In this document: positions 25,249 to 33,609 of the stretch, piece by piece
How the letters are laid out: each line of letters starts with the position of its first letter
How positions within the stretch are numbered: position 1 is the stretch's first letter
From: Roseivivax marinus
GTDB lineage: Bacteria > Pseudomonadota > Alphaproteobacteria > Rhodobacterales > Rhodobacteraceae
Length of the DNA: 64,000 nucleotides
Direction of reading: 5' to 3'
NCBI RefSeq assembly: GCF_900109705.1
Contig: NZ_FOAI01000003.1
Span: 1 to 64,000 of the forward strand
Translations under genes and position numbers: made by a program
Notes under the pieces: generated by a model
What the model saw: only the letters and a program-made list of their open reading frames with translations
Database searches by the model: none
Told to the model about the DNA's origin: nothing

Positions 25249-25714
25249 GACTCGAAGACCTCGATGAAAATGCGATGCAATATGACGGCGATCCTACGGG
25301 ATGGAACCGGGCCCGCCAACGTTCTTGCGCGCCAGGCTGGCCAGAGGCGACGCGCGGAGGCACTGGCCTTGCGCGCGTGTGCTGCCAAGAAACTTCGAAG
25401 TGGCGGGGCAAGGCGTCGGCCTGCCTGTGTGAGGCGAGCACCTGTATGCACGCAAACGGGTCTCCGCGTCGGCGCGTTGGACCGGGTGTGCGGCGGCTTC
25501 GCGGGCGCGACGTCTCCGCGCAGTGCAAGATGCGGGGCGAGGCCGCCGAGGCTTCCAAGTATTTGAAGCGTAATCGCATCATCGGCTTCCGTTTCGTGTT
25601 CCATGCTCGCGGGAAGCAGCCGTCCGACTCATTGCAAACTTGAGAAAAACGGGCGGGTCGCTTAGACAGGGACCTGTGTAAAGAGACGTCTGCCCACGCG
25701 TGGAAAGGGTACCG
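25249..25714. other. divergent intergenic region
   Basis: About 465 bases between the minus-strand pyruvyltransferase and the plus-strand small membrane protein gene. It should hold both promoters. The part 25640-25680 is AT-richer and includes a palindrome (listed separately). No coding sequence supported. Confidence 0.4.
25662..25681. promoter_or_regulatory. operator-like palindrome
   Basis: TTAGACAGG-GA-CCTGTGTAA: two nine-base arms matching at eight of nine positions around a two-base centre. It lies 33 bases upstream of the small membrane protein start, where a dimeric repressor or activator would act. The cognate factor is unknown. Confidence 0.45.
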
Positions 25715-25993
25715 ATGCCCGAGACCGAAGAAGTGGAAAATCAGTCGAACAGGGCCGTCATGATCGCCGCGCTGCTCGCTTCGACTTTCTCCCTCTGGTT
25801 GTCTTTAGCAATTTCTTTCGCGTTCGACCTCGGATCGGGCGCCGGTCGTCTGCTTTTGCCGCTGGGGCTGGGCGTCGTCGTATATTTTCTTGTGTATTAT
25901 CTTTCGGTTGCTGTGCGACGCTTGATCTGCACTCGATCCGGTGCGCGTGCACCCGCCGATCGCGATACGCAGGGCGGGCAAGCCACCGAATGA
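25715..25993 (+). CDS. small two-helix membrane protein, unknown
   Basis: 92 residues from ATG 25715, chosen over the GTG at 25700 because AAGGG lies five bases upstream. Two hydrophobic segments (about 17-40, ALLASTFSLWLSLAISFAF, and 46-66, LLLPLGLGVVVYFLVYYL) are joined by a short glycine-rich turn, with charged ends. No family recognised. It precedes the VPLPA-CTERM gene by 150 bases on the same strand; a palindrome and the motif site at 26030 flank it. Confidence 0.6.
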   Translation: MPETEEVENQSNRAVMIAALLASTFSLWLSLAISFAFDLGSGAGRLLLPLGLGVVVYFLVYYLSVAVRRLICTRSGARAPADRDTQGGQATE

Positions 25994-26029
25994 CCGCATC
26001 TCGCCTTGCAGGGGTACGACTACGTTCGT

Positions 26030-26038
26030 TTAGGTTGT
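26030..26038 (+). promoter_or_regulatory. TTAGGTTGT motif, site A
   Basis: The nine-base motif lies 103 bases upstream of the VPLPA-CTERM gene start on the same strand. Context: CGTTCGTTTAGGTTGTATTA. The same nine bases occur at 43245 and 56266, both in intergenic parts of the same locus. Confidence 0.45.
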
Positions 26039-26141
26039 ATTACTCGTAAGCTCCGTCAGGCCGCTCCTCCTACGCTAGTCAGCGTCGGGCCACGCAGGCA
26101 TCATCGTCTCCATAGTCCATTTCCAAAGAGACGCTCTGATC

Positions 26142-26783
26142 ATGCCTTCATTTTCGAACCGAATTGCGCGGCCCGGGCTGATCGCCGTGGCGGCCGCCCT
26201 GTCTCTCTCCTGGGCCGAACCGGTTTCGGCAAGCGCGATGCAGGAGTTTACGCTCGATGTCGATCAATCCAGCATCGATATGCAGGCCCGGAGTTGCCAA
26301 AGCAGGTGCGGCGTCACCGCGGCCTTCTCGCAACCCGGCGAGGTCTCGCACACCTACAGCGAGGAAGGAGAAGTCTGGCACCTGCGCGACATCATCGACT
26401 GGACTGTCCGCAGCCGGGGCAAGCAGGTCTACGATGTCGTGGTGAACCTCTTCTTCACCGCGCCGACCGAAGCGTCCAGCCAGACGGAAGGGACGGGTAT
26501 CTTCTTCTCGTTCATGGGCATCTTCACCACCAACCATCTCAGCTGGGACGACTGGACGACGCCGGTCAACTTCGACAACGGCTCGCGCCTGTCGGTCTGG
26601 CTCGAGGATGGTATCGACATCGCGCTGGGACGTACGGTGTCCAGCGACATGCACATCAGGGCCGACCGCCTTGCCGGCATGAGCACGCCGTCCCCGGTGC
26701 CGCTGCCGCCGGCTCTCCCGGCGATGCTCGCGGTGCTGGGCGGGCTCTTCTGGGCAGGACGGAGCAAGCGCCGGACGGCCTGA
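26142..26783 (+). CDS. VPLPA-CTERM sorting-domain protein
   Basis: 213 residues. Signal peptide at the N-terminus (about 1-32, LIAVAAALSLSWAEPVSASA). The last 28 residues are a tripartite sorting signal: VPLPPALPAM, a hydrophobic helix (LAVLGGLFWAG) and a basic end (RSKRRTA). This is the VPLPA-CTERM variant of PEP-CTERM, recognised by exosortase D. The mature domain is about 150 residues, beta-rich, with two Cys near residues 52-56 and no recognised family. It is the only such substrate seen here, and the matching exosortase is encoded at 51682-53295. Processing and envelope anchoring are inferred. Confidence 0.85.
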   Translation: MPSFSNRIARPGLIAVAAALSLSWAEPVSASAMQEFTLDVDQSSIDMQARSCQSRCGVTAAFSQPGEVSHTYSEEGEVWHLRDIIDWTVRSRGKQVYDVVVNLFFTAPTEASSQTEGTGIFFSFMGIFTTNHLSWDDWTTPVNFDNGSRLSVWLEDGIDIALGRTVSSDMHIRADRLAGMSTPSPVPLPPALPAMLAVLGGLFWAGRSKRRTA

Positions 26784-27129
26784 TCCACGCCTGACATCGA
26801 CACGACTTTCTCGGTCCGCCGGGGCGCTATTGCCCGGGCGGGCCGCAGTGCGTTTGCGGGGCGAAGAACGGGGTGCTCCGAGACGAGGTGCCATGGTCTC
26901 CGGGCCGACCGTTTCGGATCGGCAGCGAGGCTGTGGCGGTCAGCGTCTGTTTCGAGACGCGGGTCTCACATGCCGAGACGCGCGCAAGGCGCCCGGGGGC
27001 CGGTGCGGAAATCGGACATGCAAGAGGCGGGACCAGCATTCGCCAGCCCCGCCCGCACGATGGGCATTGAAGCGGATCGTCGTTGACGCCCGTCCGAGCG
27101 CCGAAGCACGCGCCCGGCCGAAGCCACGC
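26784..27129. other. intergenic region between convergent genes
   Basis: About 345 bases between the VPLPA-CTERM gene and the 3' end of the minus-strand RfbF-to-chain-length unit. Very GC-rich, with several short inverted repeats but no stem with a T-run. No gene supported. Confidence 0.4.
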
Positions 27130-28671
27130 TCAGCCGGTCAGCTGCTGCAGACGGGTCAGCAGGCTCTGGCCGATCTCCACGGCCGGATAGCCGAGACGGT
27201 CGAGCAGCAGCGCCCCGCCGCCGGCGACGCCCACGATCAGGGCCAGCACCGCGACCCGGCGCAGCCCGCGCCAGAGCGGTTCGAACGGCGTCGCCACGTA
27301 TGGAATGGCGGCAAGGGGCGTCACGCCCAGCGACTTGGTCAGTTCGACCGGCCGGCGGATATAGGGCGAAAGCAGTTCGGCCACCGTCACCGCCGCCAGG
27401 CCGAACACGAGACCGGCCAGCGCCGCCGCCGCCGCGATCAGCTTGCGGTTCGGCGATGCGGGATGGGTCGGGACCACCGCGTTCTCCACCACCGACAGCC
27501 GCTCGCCCTTCGACAGCAACTCGATCCGCTCGCCCGTGGCAGCATCGGACATGCGCGCGACGGCTCGGTCATACTGGGTCTGGACGTTGTCGCGCTCACG
27601 CTCCATCGACCCAAGCGTGATGCCGTTCGCGGGCGTGCGGTCAATCTCCACCTGCATTTCGGCGACCTGGTCCTCGAGCGTCGCGGCTGTCTCCTTCAGG
27701 GTCTCGATCTGGCTGTCGATCTCGACCAGCTGCGCCTCGAGGACGCCCGCGCCCGGGGTCTCGTTCGGCGGATCGGCCGGCGACTGCCCGGCGATGGCAC
27801 GCTCGAGCAGCGCGATGCGCCTCTTCAGGACGCTGATCTTGGGGTTATTGTCGCTGAAAACCGCGCTGAGCGAGGTCAGCTCGTTGCGCAGCGTCGACAG
27901 CTCTTCCTCCTCGCGGGTGGGTGGCCGCTGGGCGATGGTGTCGGTGCGGCCCGTCGCCTCGAACACGTCGACGAGCCGACGGCGCTGATCGCCCAGCTGC
28001 GCGATCTCGCGCCGGGCCTGGGCGAGACGTTCGCGCAGGAGGTTCTGGCGGTTCATGCGGAAGTCGAGCGTCTCGGGCAGGGCGCCCACGTTGTCGTTCT
28101 GGAACGCCAGGATGCGGCGGTCGATCTGGTCGAGCTCCTCGCCAAGACGCCAGACCTCCTTTTCGAAGAAGGACAGCGTGCCGGTGGCGATCTTCTCGCG
28201 GAACTCGGCGTCCGCCTCGATCGTGCGGGTCACCAGCTCGTTGGCGATCGCCGCGGCCTTGGGGCCCGTGTCGGCCTCGGCCGAGATCGCCACGTAGAGC
28301 GCGTTCCCCCGTCCGCCGGACAGCTGGAAGGTCAGCCGGTCGCGCATGTCCCTGACGATATCGTCCGGCTCCATCTCGGGCGCGTCGTCGTAAAGCGACA
28401 GCGTCTCCGCAATGCCGAGCATGTTCTCCCGCGTGAGCATCCGCTGCTGGATGCGCTGGAGGTGCATCATGAAGTCCGTGCGCACCGTAGAGGCCGCGAG
28501 GTCGCTCGGGATCTGGGAGGATTCCACCAGAAGCGCCGCCTGCGCCTTGTAGACCTGCGGCAGCGCCACGGCGGCCGCGAGGCCCGCCGCGACGACAACC
28601 GCCGCGACCGACAGGAACAAGGTGAACCGGATCCGGAGGATCCAGAAGAGATACCTGACATCTAGCGACAT
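27130..28671 (-). CDS. polysaccharide chain-length determinant (Wzz/exosortase-associated type)
   Basis: 513 residues. Start at ATG 28671, with AGGAG seven bases upstream, preferred over 28689. Two membrane segments (about 16-37 and about 425-448) bracket a long periplasmic region rich in coiled coil (about 160-380, RLGEELDQIDRRIL, LRNELTSLSAVFSDNNPKISVLKRRIALLE). A third hydrophobic stretch lies at about 478-498. This is the Wzz-fold scaffold of exosortase-linked clusters; the kinase domain is separate, encoded at 43430-44251. It controls polymer length and links the inner-membrane polymerase to export. Last gene of the unit. Confidence 0.88.
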   Translation of the reverse strand: MSLDVRYLFWILRIRFTLFLSVAAVVVAAGLAAAVALPQVYKAQAALLVESSQIPSDLAASTVRTDFMMHLQRIQQRMLTRENMLGIAETLSLYDDAPEMEPDDIVRDMRDRLTFQLSGGRGNALYVAISAEADTGPKAAAIANELVTRTIEADAEFREKIATGTLSFFEKEVWRLGEELDQIDRRILAFQNDNVGALPETLDFRMNRQNLLRERLAQARREIAQLGDQRRRLVDVFEATGRTDTIAQRPPTREEEELSTLRNELTSLSAVFSDNNPKISVLKRRIALLERAIAGQSPADPPNETPGAGVLEAQLVEIDSQIETLKETAATLEDQVAEMQVEIDRTPANGITLGSMERERDNVQTQYDRAVARMSDAATGERIELLSKGERLSVVENAVVPTHPASPNRKLIAAAAALAGLVFGLAAVTVAELLSPYIRRPVELTKSLGVTPLAAIPYVATPFEPLWRGLRRVAVLALIVGVAGGGALLLDRLGYPAVEIGQSLLTRLQQLTG

Positions 28672-28729
28672 GTGTCGTCTCCTCGGCATCGTGCCACGGT
28701 CGCCCGGTCACGAGACCGGTCCAGGGGTT

Positions 28730-29728
28730 TCACCATTTCTCGAACACGCGCGCGTTCTGGTCGCCGCGTCTCAGCAAACGTTCGGCGTTGGCCAGGATCT
28801 CCTTGACCAAGGCATTGGTCTCGGACCTGCGCCTCACGTAGAAGGACAGTACCTCGGCAAGACAGGCGAGCTTTTGGCCGGTGCTCTGCGGCAGGCGTGC
28901 GGCGGACCCCAGCCGCGCCGCGATCATGCGCCAGCGCGGCAACAGGAGCCGCGACGGCGCGCGTCCCGTGAACCATTCTGCCCGCGCGTCATAGCTTTCG
29001 CTGTCGCGCATCGACCGGTCCTGATGGTCGCGCTTGTAGAACAGGACCTCGTCGATCTCGACGAAGGCACCGAGGAGAAGCAGGTCCTCGATCAGCACCG
29101 TGTCGGACGAGATGAAGTCCCGGATCAGCGGGGTTCGCATCAGCGCCTCGGTCCGCACAAGGCCGTAGACCGGGATCCAGAACCCTTCGATCGGCTCGCG
29201 GCCCCAGCCGCGCCGCCGGTCCACGGCGATGAAGTGATCGTGGTAGCGGCGGAGACGGTCCGAAGGGCGCTCGGCCCCGAGCCTGAGGTTCGCGTTGAGC
29301 GACAGAAGTGTGCGCCCGGTCTCGTCGATCTTCTCGGAGCGCGCATAGGCCAGAACGGCATCACGACGGTCGTCCAGCGCTTCGAGGCATTGCTCGATGT
29401 AGCTATCCGCCCAACGGTCGTCGTGGTTGGCCCAGGCGAAGAACGGCCCGCGCGCCAGCCGGGCCACCCGGTTGAAATTGCCGGCCGCCCCTAGGTTGCG
29501 GTCGGTCCGGGAATAGCGGATGCGCGGGTCTTGCCGAGCAACCTGTTCGCAGATCGCCGGCGTTTCATCGGTCGAGCAATTGTCCGAGATGATGATCTCG
29601 ATATTGCCGTGTGTCTGACGGCGCAGGCAGTCGATGGCTTCGGCGACGTAATCTGCGCCGTTGTAAACGGGCAGTCCGATCGAAACGAGTTGCCCGCCGG
29701 GCTCCGGGGTCATGGTCCGATTGGTCAT
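28730..29728 (-). CDS. glycosyltransferase family 2
   Basis: 332 residues from ATG 29728, which overlaps the flippase stop (ATGA). GT-A motifs: VSIGLPVYNGADYVAEAIDCLRRQT, IIISDNCSTDETP and FFAWANHDDRW (metal-binding acidic motif). It resembles the GT2 at 15981-16946 in organisation. It transfers a sugar onto the lipid-linked repeat. A longer open frame runs upstream through the flippase gene but is its shadow. Confidence 0.9.
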   Translation of the reverse strand: MTNRTMTPEPGGQLVSIGLPVYNGADYVAEAIDCLRRQTHGNIEIIISDNCSTDETPAICEQVARQDPRIRYSRTDRNLGAAGNFNRVARLARGPFFAWANHDDRWADSYIEQCLEALDDRRDAVLAYARSEKIDETGRTLLSLNANLRLGAERPSDRLRRYHDHFIAVDRRRGWGREPIEGFWIPVYGLVRTEALMRTPLIRDFISSDTVLIEDLLLLGAFVEIDEVLFYKRDHQDRSMRDSESYDARAEWFTGRAPSRLLLPRWRMIAARLGSAARLPQSTGQKLACLAEVLSFYVRRRSETNALVKEILANAERLLRRGDQNARVFEKW

Positions 29729-31263
29729 GAGAACAACCTCGCCCACATGGAATGGACACGTCCGCGCTCGCGCGGGTCGAGACAGGCGCCGATCAGCACC
29801 AGGAGGTAGACACAGGCGCCGATGACGCCCTGCAGGAACAGCTCGGTCCAACCGGAGGGCGGCATGATCAGGCGCAGCGCGACCCAGGCGCAGGCGCCCG
29901 CGGCCGCCGGCGCCAGACCTCGCAGCAGCGTCTGGGTGGCGAACTCCGTGAAGGACCGCCCCGTCAGGCGCAGGCAGAAGCGCCAGAAGTATCCCAGGTG
30001 CGAGACGATCGCGACGACGGTAAGCGCCAGCGTCACGCCCGGGGCGCCGAGGTCCAGCCCGTCGGCGAACACGAACATCAGAACCACGCCGACGCTCTGG
30101 AACATCAACGCCGGCACCACGTAGGACCGAACCTGCTTGGTCGCGAGCGCGGCGCTGGCCAGCAGGATCGTCGGCTGGGTGAACGGGAAGATCACCATGA
30201 AGAGGACGAGGACCCACGCCGCGACGCCGTAGTCCGGCCCGAGGTAGAGTCCCACGACAACGTCGGCGTAGACGATCATCGGGGTCGCCAGGAACATCGA
30301 GACCCAGAGGCCGTAGCGACCTGCCCGCAAGACCGTGTTGCCGAGACGCGTCCGGTCGCCCAGCGCGTTCATGGCGGTCACCGCCGGCTGCAGCGGCAGC
30401 GCCGCGAGCTTGATCGTGCTTTCGAGCTGGCGAAAGAAGGTTGCCCCCACGTGGTAGGCGGTGACCTCGACCGCGGTGCCGTAGAGGTTCAGGACCATCG
30501 TCGCGGCGTGGGTGTGCAGCACTGCGCCGAGGCGGTCCAACGTGGTCCATAGCCCGAAGCCGGTCAATTCTCGCGCCGTCGAGGCCGAGAACAACCGAGG
30601 CTCGAAGCGCAACTCGGGCAGGATCCGGAACGAGCGCACGAGCATGATGGTGTTCATGGAAGATTCCGCGATCACGGTCGCGACGACCACCCAGATCACC
30701 CGGGGTCCGAGCGTCAGAAGCAGGGTCAGCAGCAGCGCTGCCCGGATCAGATCCCCGAGCACGTCGAGCAGGTTCTTTTCGAAGTAGCGCTGGGTGACCG
30801 CGTAGGCGGTCGTGAAGGGCACGGTGATCGTCTTGTAGGCGAAGTTTGCGAGCATGAGCAGGATCATGACTCGAAGATCGGGCACCATGTGCGGCGCCAC
30901 GTTGAAGACATGTTCGACCTGGAACGCGAAGATGACGCCTACCGGGATCATCACGAGCGTGGCCGCGAGCATGACGATGAAGATCGACGCCGAGATGCGC
31001 CGCATTTCGACGAAGTCGCCCTTGGCGCAGGCATCGACCATGTAGCGGACGATGCCGCCGATGAAGAACGAGAAGAACAGCGGTGCGAAGACCATCAACG
31101 CCGTAACGAGCGGCAGGATGGCGAACTCCTGCGCGGGAATGCGGCGCAGGAGATACTGGTAGACCCAGAGCAGGACAACGAAGTTTACCCCGCGTGCCAG
31201 AACGCTCGACGCCGAGTTGAGGGCGACGAGGCGTTCGGAGAGGACGACGCGGCTCTGGCTCAT
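29725..31263 (-). CDS. polysaccharide flippase (Wzx/MATE-like)
   Basis: 512 residues with about 12-14 predicted membrane helices spread over the whole length and few long loops, as in the Wzx/MVF superfamily. N-terminal ASSVLARGVNFVVLLWVYQYLLRRI and a mid-protein AYHVGATFFRQLES segment resemble oligosaccharide flippases. It moves lipid-linked repeats to the periplasmic face. It lies between the C-methyltransferase genes and a GT2, with four bases between it and the upstream methyltransferase stop. Confidence 0.88.
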   Translation of the reverse strand: MSQSRVVLSERLVALNSASSVLARGVNFVVLLWVYQYLLRRIPAQEFAILPLVTALMVFAPLFFSFFIGGIVRYMVDACAKGDFVEMRRISASIFIVMLAATLVMIPVGVIFAFQVEHVFNVAPHMVPDLRVMILLMLANFAYKTITVPFTTAYAVTQRYFEKNLLDVLGDLIRAALLLTLLLTLGPRVIWVVVATVIAESSMNTIMLVRSFRILPELRFEPRLFSASTARELTGFGLWTTLDRLGAVLHTHAATMVLNLYGTAVEVTAYHVGATFFRQLESTIKLAALPLQPAVTAMNALGDRTRLGNTVLRAGRYGLWVSMFLATPMIVYADVVVGLYLGPDYGVAAWVLVLFMVIFPFTQPTILLASAALATKQVRSYVVPALMFQSVGVVLMFVFADGLDLGAPGVTLALTVVAIVSHLGYFWRFCLRLTGRSFTEFATQTLLRGLAPAAAGACAWVALRLIMPPSGWTELFLQGVIGACVYLLVLIGACLDPRERGRVHSMWARLFS

Positions 31264-31267
31264 TCCG

Positions 31268-32437
31268 CTATCCCGTCACCACCGCGAAAGCCGGGTCGAG
31301 GCCCATGCCGCGGGTCTGGGCGGTGATCTCGTCGAGGTATTGCGCGTTCGAGATCAGCACCAGCGACGGAGCGATCTCGCCCAGCGCGTCGGGCGCGACG
31401 ATGGGCACGCCCACGCCGGGCGCGACGAGGCCCTGCTTGCGCTCGTTGAGGTCCACGAAGGCCGCGATTTCCTGTCCCGACAGGTGCAGCGCATTGGCGA
31501 AGGAGATGCCCTTCGATCCCGCGCCCCAGATGACCGCGCGTCCTTCCAGAGCGCCGATCCGCGAACGCCAGACCTTGAGGTCGGTCCGGGCGAATTCGCC
31601 GAAGGCCGAGGCGAGGCGCAGGACGCTCCGGGTGTCGGGGTGCAGGTAGTAGGGGTCGGCGGTGCCGGGGCGTGCCTCGATCATCAGGAACTGCTGGCCG
31701 TAGCCCTCGCGCACTTGCGTCGGCTCGAAGCCCGCGCGGCGGAACAGCGTGACCAGCGACGGTTCGGTCCAGTAGCCCACGTGCTCGTAGATCACGTCCC
31801 ACATCGAGCTCGCGTCCAGCATCCAGCGCGCGTTCGGCACCTCGATGTAGACCGGGACGTCGCGGTCGCCGATGGCCGCGCGAATGTCCTTGAGGAACGC
31901 CAGCGGCTCGTCCAGGTGCTCGAGCACGTGGCGGCAGACGATGGCGTCGAAGGGCCGGTCGAGCTGCTCGGAGCGGAAATATTCCGGCACGATCTCGACG
32001 CCCTCGCGCTCGGTGAAGGGGGAGGTCACGCCCTCCATCGACGGGTCGAAACCGATCGCCTCGGCCGCGCCGTGCCGCGAGAGCAGGTCCAGCATGTGGC
32101 CGTCGCCGCAGCCGATGTCGATGACCGTGCGGCCCTTCAGGTCGAACCGGTCGACCAGGTCGGCGGCGAGCTCGTCTGCAAAGGCGCGGAAGGTCGGCGA
32201 GAAGTGAAGGGCGTTCTCGTAGCCCGGCGCGTAGCGCATCCGCTCCGGGTCGAAGGCGCTGTTCCAGATGCAGGCGCAGCTTCGACACACGGCGAGGTCG
32301 ATGGCGCCCGTGGGCGCCGCGCGCGCGGCTGCGTCGTCGGGCCAGAGCTGGTTGCAGATCACCGGCACCCGGGGCAGCGTGAAGAAGGTCTCGAAATCGG
32401 TCGATCCGCAGAGCGGGCAGTTCGTGGAGAGGCTCAT
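31268..32437 (-). CDS. C-methyltransferase-like SAM protein
   Basis: 389 residues. An N-terminal zinc-type site (CPLCGS and CRSC, about residues 7-52), a class I methyltransferase core (VIDIGCGDGHMLDLL, about 103-117; CRHVLEHLDEP), and the family C-terminal domain (VIWGAGSKGISFANALH, VDLNERKQGLVAPGV). The three-part plan is that of sugar C-methyltransferases acting on nucleotide 3-keto or 4-keto deoxysugars. It is the third of three such proteins in this operon, and its substrate is not known. One base separates it from the upstream homologue. Confidence 0.87.
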   Translation of the reverse strand: MSLSTNCPLCGSTDFETFFTLPRVPVICNQLWPDDAAARAAPTGAIDLAVCRSCACIWNSAFDPERMRYAPGYENALHFSPTFRAFADELAADLVDRFDLKGRTVIDIGCGDGHMLDLLSRHGAAEAIGFDPSMEGVTSPFTEREGVEIVPEYFRSEQLDRPFDAIVCRHVLEHLDEPLAFLKDIRAAIGDRDVPVYIEVPNARWMLDASSMWDVIYEHVGYWTEPSLVTLFRRAGFEPTQVREGYGQQFLMIEARPGTADPYYLHPDTRSVLRLASAFGEFARTDLKVWRSRIGALEGRAVIWGAGSKGISFANALHLSGQEIAAFVDLNERKQGLVAPGVGVPIVAPDALGEIAPSLVLISNAQYLDEITAQTRGMGLDPAFAVVTG

Positions 32438-32438
32438 G

Positions 32439-33608
32439 TCACACCGCCACCAGTTCGGGGTGGAGGTCCATCGCGGCGAGATCGGCGCGGATCTCTTCGA
32501 CGTAGACCGGGTTCATCACGATCACCGTGTCGGGCGGCGCCTCGCGCAGCTCGTCGGGGGCCGACACCCGCAGGCCGGCGCCGGGCAGGTACTTGCCCTG
32601 CTTGTGCGGATTGACGTCCACGACGTTGGCGACCATGTCGCCGAGCCCGTCGGTGGTCAGGAACGACACGCCCTTGGACCCGCCGCCCCAGATCGCGACA
32701 CGACGGCCGTCACGATGCCGGTCGGCAACGAAATCGTGCCAGTGGCGACGGACCTGCGCCACTTTCTCGGGGAAGGTCTCGGCCAGCGCGTGCAGCTCCT
32801 CAAGATCATCTTCCTGTGCGAGCGCGGGCGTGTCGCCGGGCTGGGCGTACTGGATGATGTACTGCCCCTCATAGGCCAGGTCGGTCTTCTGCACGCCGAG
32901 GCCCGCCTGCCGGAAGAGGCGGGCGTGGCTGCCCAGCGTGAAGTAGGAGCAATGCTCGTAGTAGATGTCCCAGAAGGCGCCTTCATCGAGCACGCGCGCC
33001 ACATCCGGCGTCTCGAAGAAGATGCCCACGTCGCGCCGCCCGTCGAGCACCGCCGAGACATCGGACATGAACGGTCCGACCTCGGGGATATGCTCGAGCG
33101 TGTGACGGCAGACCACGTAATCGGGCCGTTCCGCGATGTTGGCGGGGTCGAAGTATTCCCGCTGAAAGCGGATCTCGCGGTCGTCCGTGCCCGGCAAGCG
33201 GTCGGGGATGAAGCCCGGATCGACGCCCAATCCGCGGCTGCCGGTGGTGGCGACCAGTTCCTTGAGAAAGTCGCCCTTGCCGCAGCCGATCTCGAGCACG
33301 AGCCGCCCGTCGAGCCGCTCGCGCGCGGCGATGTCCTGCACGAGGGTCTGCGCGAAGCGGTTGAACGTGCCCGAGAAGTGCTGGCTCTCCTCGGTGGTGG
33401 AGGCGTAGTCCACCATCTCGAGCTCGAAGAGCGCGTTGAACACGAAACCGCAGGACTTGCACAGTTCCAGGTGCAGGGGCCGGCGCGGGAAGGACCGCGC
33501 CTCCTCCTCGGTGTCGAGGAGGATGCACGACTGCACCGGGATCGCGTCGAGCGAGTAGATCGGAACGGTCCGCTGCGACTGGCAGGCGGGGCAGGGCGTG
33601 TCGCTCAT
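32439..33608 (-). CDS. C-methyltransferase-like SAM protein
   Basis: 389 residues from ATG 33608 (TGAC-ATG junction with the preceding gene; the GTG nine bases earlier would overlap it). The same three parts as its neighbours: CPACQS and CKSC zinc site, LVLEIGCGKGDFLKEL core with CRHTLEHIPE, and a C-terminal VAIWGGGSKGVSF and VDVNPHKQGKYLPGAG. Whether it methylates or has drifted to another role (for example an isomerase-like domain) cannot be told. Coupled on both sides in the RfbF unit. Confidence 0.85.
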   Translation of the reverse strand: MSDTPCPACQSQRTVPIYSLDAIPVQSCILLDTEEEARSFPRRPLHLELCKSCGFVFNALFELEMVDYASTTEESQHFSGTFNRFAQTLVQDIAARERLDGRLVLEIGCGKGDFLKELVATTGSRGLGVDPGFIPDRLPGTDDREIRFQREYFDPANIAERPDYVVCRHTLEHIPEVGPFMSDVSAVLDGRRDVGIFFETPDVARVLDEGAFWDIYYEHCSYFTLGSHARLFRQAGLGVQKTDLAYEGQYIIQYAQPGDTPALAQEDDLEELHALAETFPEKVAQVRRHWHDFVADRHRDGRRVAIWGGGSKGVSFLTTDGLGDMVANVVDVNPHKQGKYLPGAGLRVSAPDELREAPPDTVIVMNPVYVEEIRADLAAMDLHPELVAV

Positions 33609-33609
33609 G

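Noticed and set aside
24337-25566. 409-codon plus-strand frame
   Set aside because: Antisense to the pyruvyltransferase.
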